A stretch of DNA of 10,077 nt. It comes from Isohypsibius dastychi. Lineage: Eukaryota > Tardigrada > Eutardigrada > Parachela > Isohypsibiidae. The notes under the pieces are model-generated. The model was not told the DNA's origin and searched no databases. It worked only from the letters and a program-made list of their open reading frames with translations. Of the stretch, positions 6,683-10,077 are shown in pieces. Numbering within the stretch: position 1 is the stretch's first letter; the number at the start of each line of letters is the position of its first letter. The DNA lies in assembly GCA_034696485.1 (NCBI GenBank), contig JAQIWT010001625.1, positions 1-10,077 of the forward strand, in the 5' to 3' direction. Made by a program: the position numbers and the translations under genes.

Positions 6683-7149
6683 AAGTGGGATCAGATCCAA
6701 CACGTCAAGTTCCTTGAAAAAGCCAAAAAGCAGCGAGAGAAATGGGGATTTCAGGATTCGGAGGAAGAGTCGGAGAGCCACCAACCGGAAGTTGCAAATT
6801 CTTTCCCCCGAAAAATCGTGTTTCCGGCGGTATTGAACCCGGATGCAAACATGCCGGACGACGAGGAATTGGAGGACACATCCCGTTAGTTGAATTTTGA
6901 ATATTTTTCTAAAGTGCTCTGTACAACTTTTCAGTTTCAGATCTGCTTAATGGGAACAACAAAAATCCGTACTGGCCATACTTTATTCGATCGATAAAGA
7001 AGATGAGCGTATCTGGGAGTTACGAGGCTAATAACTATCAGATGACATTTTGCAAAGCGTGTATCGCTGTGGGGATACGCCAACCGTTGCGGAGTGCTAC
7101 GACTGTCATGTGGAACCACCTTCAAACTTGTCAGCACGTTGATTCAGAG
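6683..7149 (+). CDS. BED-type zinc finger exons (5' part of the zinc-finger locus)
   Basis: Exon A (6683-6884) follows an acceptor (TTATTTCGTAG) and encodes 67 residues: a Lys/Glu-rich helix (KFLEKAKKQREKWGF) then an acidic stretch. An intron with donor GTTAGT (6885) ends at AG 6934 or AG 6940; both keep frame because the acceptor is doubled, TTTCAGTTTCAG. Exon B (to 7149) encodes NPYWPYFIRSIKK, CKAC (Cys105, Cys108 counting from 6683) and WNHLQTCQH (His127, with Cys131 or His133). Aromatics ahead of C-x2-C, then H-x3-C, make a BED finger, a DNA-binding fold common in chromatin proteins and hAT-type transposases. It would act in the nucleus. Exon B ends at GAG before GTATGG in phase 0. The start codon is upstream and unknown. 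Confidence 0.6.
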
Positions 7150-7461
7150 GTATGGAGTAAATCCCATCATCTTTTCTCATGAAAGTGGATTCCAGATTCT
7201 CCCTCACATTCTTCAAAAATCAAAAAAAGGATGTTGATTGCTTTTCTGACCGAGTTTCCGGTTCACCATCACCTGAATGATTTCTGAATTTCTGAGTTGA
7301 TTTTCGGGAAATGGTTTCTTTTATCAAGTCGAGATAGTTGCGTGAAAATTACGGGCTACAATTATTGTTCTGGAAAACCTTTGGTTATTCGGAAGCGTTC
7401 GAGGAACCTCAGTGGCTTCAGTCTGCAATGCCCCATCAATGAACTGATGATTTTACTCCAG

Positions 7462-8265
7462 ATCAAAGAAAAAACTGCTGGGGATAATCAGTCAGAAAAG
7501 TTCTATCAGAGGTCCGGTCGAACCAACAAAGAGTCCTTCGCTCGTCCTTTTCACGGTCAAAATCGTTATGGAATAGTGACCTTCCGCAGAGAATTCTACC
7601 CGGTTTATAAGCTGCAACACTCGACTGATTCAAAGGATGAATTGTGCCAGATGGCGGCTAATGCTTATATGCAGCTAGACACTGAGACAAAAAAGTGAGC
7701 CTTTAATTAACCTTTTAATTTTTAACTTTTCTGTTTGTGGTGATTTCTGTAGGAATAGTTTTTCATATTTTTCTTGCAGGAGTATCATGAAAAATGGCTT
7801 GTTTGGAAAGTTGAACAAGAACAGAGGAGAGCACTAAGATTCGCAAAAGGTTTGGCGAGTTTGACAAAGAGACAAGAAGAGATGGAGGACAAATAGCGGA
7901 AGTCGAAAAAAAGGTGTCGCTCGGATTCAGAAGAGAATTCGTCTAGTATTTCAGGTTTGTGGATTAATTTTGTTGATGTCTTGCTCCAGTTACAGTAATC
8001 GAGGTTAGTTATGAGAAGCTTGCTACATTAAGAAACACTCGAGTTTTTATCGAAGAATCCACCTTCAATCTTCAAAAATTTGATTACAAATAACATACAA
8101 TTAAGGTATCTTTTAAACTACGTTTGGAGTTTGAGCTGCTACGCTGGAAGCCATCTTCGAGGTCAATTGCTCGGACTGATTCAGGAATAGCCATACCAAG
8201 AATCGAGTCTCCTGATGAGAGAATCCGAGAGGTTACGGTCACAAGACGCAATCGTTATTTTACGT
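7462..8265 (+). pseudogene. Broken middle of the zinc-finger gene (charged linker exons)
   Basis: 7462-7694 follows TTTTACTCCAG and joins exon B in phase 0; it reads as protein (NRYGIVTFRREFYPVYKLQH) to the A6 run before GTGAGC. The next exon, 7780-7954 (after TTTTTCTTGCAG), reads EYHEKWLVWKVEQEQRRAL and a basic/acidic tail, but one base is missing from the splice phase and TAG interrupts it at 7894-7896. A 230-nt intron (GTTTGT ... GATTCAG) leads in exact phase 1 to 8185, reading IPRIESPDERIREV up to the T-run at 8258-8261, where the frame must shift to reach the downstream coding sequence. No domain is recognised; it looks like a coiled, charged linker. Real decay, base-calling error at homopolymers, or misjudged exon ends could all explain the breaks. 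Confidence 0.45.
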
Positions 8266-8476
8266 TGTAGATGACAGCAGTCCTGCTATTCAGTCAGCGA
8301 ATTCGGTCGGACCGGCGCGGCTATACACTGGTTTACCACAAAGTCTTGATGACCATCCTGACCCCATCTCCGATGACCCGCCCTCATCCTGACCCCCTCC
8401 AACTGATCCACTTGTTCAGCACGAACACGTGCCCGAAATACTGTCACAAGTTAAAAGAAAATGTCACCGGAAGCGC

Positions 8477-9316
8477 ATGCCTTCCTCCGAAGCTACTCCT
8501 AGTGGTGATGCGAAGAAGTCATCGGTGAAAAAGACGTCCGTACATGGATCGGAATTACCTTTAAAGGTCAGACTGAGGGCTGATCGGTTCTGCTCAGTGT
8601 TGGGTTGTCGAAGCAAAATTCCACCGGGACGGCGCTTCTTCCTCATCAACAAATCTCATCCAACCGTTCGGCGAATCTGGCGGAATTTCTGTGGTCAGCC
8701 ACCTTATTGGTCGATGGATGAAGAGGATGGGATATGTTATCGCCATTTCCGGGCGAAAACCATACGACTATTGAACGAAGAGCGTGATCCAATGGAGTAC
8801 TTCCCACGAGAGGCATATCCAACTCACTTGAAAGTTCCGGGTCAACGCGATAGAAGAGATGACCTGACTCAAAAAGAGCGGAATAAGTTGAAAAAGAAAA
8901 TGAACGAAGTGTGGAAAGACAGAGAGGCTAGGAATCATTACCGACGCCGTAAGTTAATGTTTTCGCTTGAAATGTCTTTTTCGGTAACAGCGTTGTTTTC
9001 AGTGGATTTGCGGTGTTGTTCGGTTCGTGGATGTTTGGCCTTGGACACTGGACTATCGGATGTGGTCGTCTATGAAATCCAGTTGGCTGACAAGTCAGTG
9101 CGTGGAAAATGGTTTGAATTTTGCGATCAGCCGGATTACTGGAGATTCGGAGATCGTGATGGGATCTGCTCAGTGCATTTTACTGAGGAAGAAAATCAGA
9201 AGATGACGAAATTGGTGGATGCTGGAAAGAGGGTGTTCCATGGCATTGTTCCGTTTAAGGAACGTCTTTCTGAAAACTTCTTTCATGTTAAAGTGGCGGT
9301 TGAACGCTGGTGCTAG
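8477..9316 (+). CDS. Protein with two tandem THAP zinc fingers (261 aa as called)
   Basis: The coding frame is open from 8393, just after TGA 8390-8392; ATG 8477 is the first start. Exon 8477-8948 and exon 9003-9316 flank a 54-nt intron (GTAAGT ... TTTTCAG), giving 261 residues. THAP 1: Cys39-x4-Cys44-x42-Cys87-x2-His90, with Trp68 and an AYPTHL motif at 113-118 in the place of the family's AVPTIF box. A basic helix follows (QKERNKLKKKMNEVWKDRE). THAP 2: Cys163-x4-Cys168-x44-Cys213-x2-His216, with Trp194 and IVPFK at 239-243. THAP domains are zinc-dependent DNA-binding folds found in animal transcription regulators and P-element transposase. The same-frame sequence before 8393 (VGPARLYTGLPQSLDDHPDP) suggests the true protein began further upstream, probably with the BED exons. 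No transposase catalytic domain follows. Confidence 0.75.
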   Translation: MPSSEATPSGDAKKSSVKKTSVHGSELPLKVRLRADRFCSVLGCRSKIPPGRRFFLINKSHPTVRRIWRNFCGQPPYWSMDEEDGICYRHFRAKTIRLLNEERDPMEYFPREAYPTHLKVPGQRDRRDDLTQKERNKLKKKMNEVWKDREARNHYRRRKLMFSLEMSFSVTALFSVDLRCCSVRGCLALDTGLSDVVVYEIQLADKSVRGKWFEFCDQPDYWRFGDRDGICSVHFTEEENQKMTKLVDAGKRVFHGIVPFKERLSENFFHVKVAVERWC

Positions 9317-9612
9317 GTGCATTTGCGGCATTTTTTTTTAAATTTGGTTACTTGTGGGTTGTGACTTGAGTTCATGTAAAATATTTCGGTCTGCTGGTAG
9401 CTTTTTGTTTTTCAGATTAGCGATCCGTGCACAAAATTCGCATGAGTAGTCCGAAAATCATTCAACACCAGAAAAACATGTATATCGTGTATGTATGTTA
9501 CAGTGTATAGTATACAATACCCCATTGCGCTGATATTTAAACTGGACATATCAAAGCTTGTCAACGTGTTCACTGAATAACTGGCGAAGCTAGAGAAACT
9601 GAACAGTTCAAA
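9317..9612. other. 3' flank of the THAP gene, no gene seen
   Basis: AT-rich sequence that probably includes the 3' UTR. GTATAC and related short TATAC/GTATA repeats occur at 9480-9515. There is no close AATAAA after the stop; the first canonical hexamer is at 9756. Confidence 0.35.
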
Positions 9613-9627
9613 GGGGGGGGGGGGGGG
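9613..9627 (+). repeat. Run of 15 G
   Basis: An uninterrupted G tract followed by AGGG. Such a tract can form a G-quadruplex and is prone to length change. The proline run in a minus-strand frame here is an artefact of the tract. Confidence 0.95.
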
Positions 9628-9755
9628 AGGGCGTACGCCTGTGGTCTGTTCTATCGATTTGTTGTGGTTTTCCAAAATTCGTTAGAATTGGATTTGCGCA
9701 AAACTAGCCACTGTCTCCTGCATTTTGTGATCTTGGTTGGTATCAGCGTTCGGCA

Positions 9756-9761
9756 AATAAA
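9756..9761 (+). terminator. Possible poly(A) signal for the THAP gene
   Basis: AATAAA lies 440 nt after the TAG at 9314-9316. It is the first canonical signal downstream, but the resulting UTR would be long for this compact genome and would include the G tract, so the link is weak. Confidence 0.25.
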
Positions 9762-9780
9762 GTGAATACCGACGAGTAGA

Positions 9781-9913
9781 ATTACTTTCGGTAGAACTGG
9801 TTCTACTTTTATTTTACTCAAGTAGAATTGCTCCACCGAAATAATTACTTTCGGTAGCTGTGAAATCTACTCAAGTAGTACTTTACTTTTTGACTTGCTC
9901 TACTCTACCGAAA
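9781..9913. repeat. Cluster of direct and inverted short repeats (TTTCGGTAG family)
   Basis: ATTACTTTCGGTAG occurs at 9781-9794 and 9844-9857; ACTCAAGTAG occurs at 9816-9825 and 9869-9878. The outer pair TTTCGGTAGA (9786-9795) and TCTACCGAAA (9904-9913) is a perfect 10-bp inverted repeat, and CCACCGAAAT in the middle is a variant inverted copy. The repeated GTAG/CTAC blocks make much of the segment able to fold. It may be a decayed miniature inverted-repeat element or a small satellite. Confidence 0.7.
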
Positions 9914-9940
9914 TTTTCAGTTTTGTCAGTTATTCTCGAG

Positions 9941-10032
9941 ATGTTTCATCTGAAAGATGCAATTCCGCCTCAACCGAAAGGATTTTTGCCAAAACTGGTT
10001 TTACGAAAGCGTCATCCCCCTAACCGAATGTC
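9941..10032 (+). CDS. Possible coding exon at the right edge
   Basis: A frame starting at ATG 9941, after an acceptor-like GAAATTTTCAG ending at 9920, reads MFHLKDAIPPQPKGFLPKLV followed by a basic tail, and reaches a possible donor, GTGAGG, at 10033; without splicing it stops at TGA 10034-10036. The frame is also open back to the acceptor, so this may be an internal exon. It is too short to recognise, and the rest would lie beyond the window. Confidence 0.25.
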
Positions 10033-10077
10033 GTGAGGGCATGGAATGCGCTTGGTTGTCCACTCAGCGGCTGCTGG

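Noticed and set aside
9412-9675. Minus-strand open frame with a proline run
   Set aside because: The proline run is the translation of the 15-G tract; no other coding sign.

Overview
The window looks like nuclear DNA of a small animal, most likely a free-living ecdysozoan such as a nematode or tardigrade. The clues are short introns (52-60 nt, a few of 90-310 nt) with GTAAGT/GTTTGT/GTGAGC donors and TTTTCAG-like acceptors, TATAAA boxes and AATAAA/ATTAAA signals, small secreted cysteine-rich proteins, and BED/THAP zinc fingers. There are no bacterial operons or ribosome binding sites. The phylum is inferred; nothing in the sequence fixes it.

Layout. 1-487: two clusters of a 15-bp dyad motif sharing a 76-bp duplicated block. 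488-2401: gene-poor, with a 59-bp inverted repeat pair (1011-1069 and 1695-1753), a 77-bp TA-flanked foldback element inside that pair (1552-1628), and a weak two-exon small gene (1208-1520). 2402-2985: a well-supported two-exon secreted 10-cysteine protein on the minus strand, with TATA box and poly(A) signal. 3383-4225: weak coding-like pieces on both strands. 4689-5279: a well-supported secreted 8-cysteine protein on the plus strand. 5275-6238: a degenerate minus-strand gene that starts with a clear signal peptide but needs several frame changes and stop read-throughs. 6683-9316: a plus-strand zinc-finger locus with a BED-type finger followed by two tandem THAP fingers. Its BED and THAP ends are clean, but the middle carries two frame breaks and two in-frame stops. 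9613-9913: a 15-G tract and a repeat cluster. 9941-10032: a possible exon running into the right edge.

Working together. The two cysteine-rich genes are independent secreted proteins, not a pathway. The zinc-finger locus is most likely one composite DNA-binding gene, transposon-derived or transposon-like. The frame breaks at 5505-5620 and 7689-8261 lie in or beside homopolymer runs, so base-calling error must be separated from real decay before either locus is called dead. The 5' end of the zinc-finger gene was not found.
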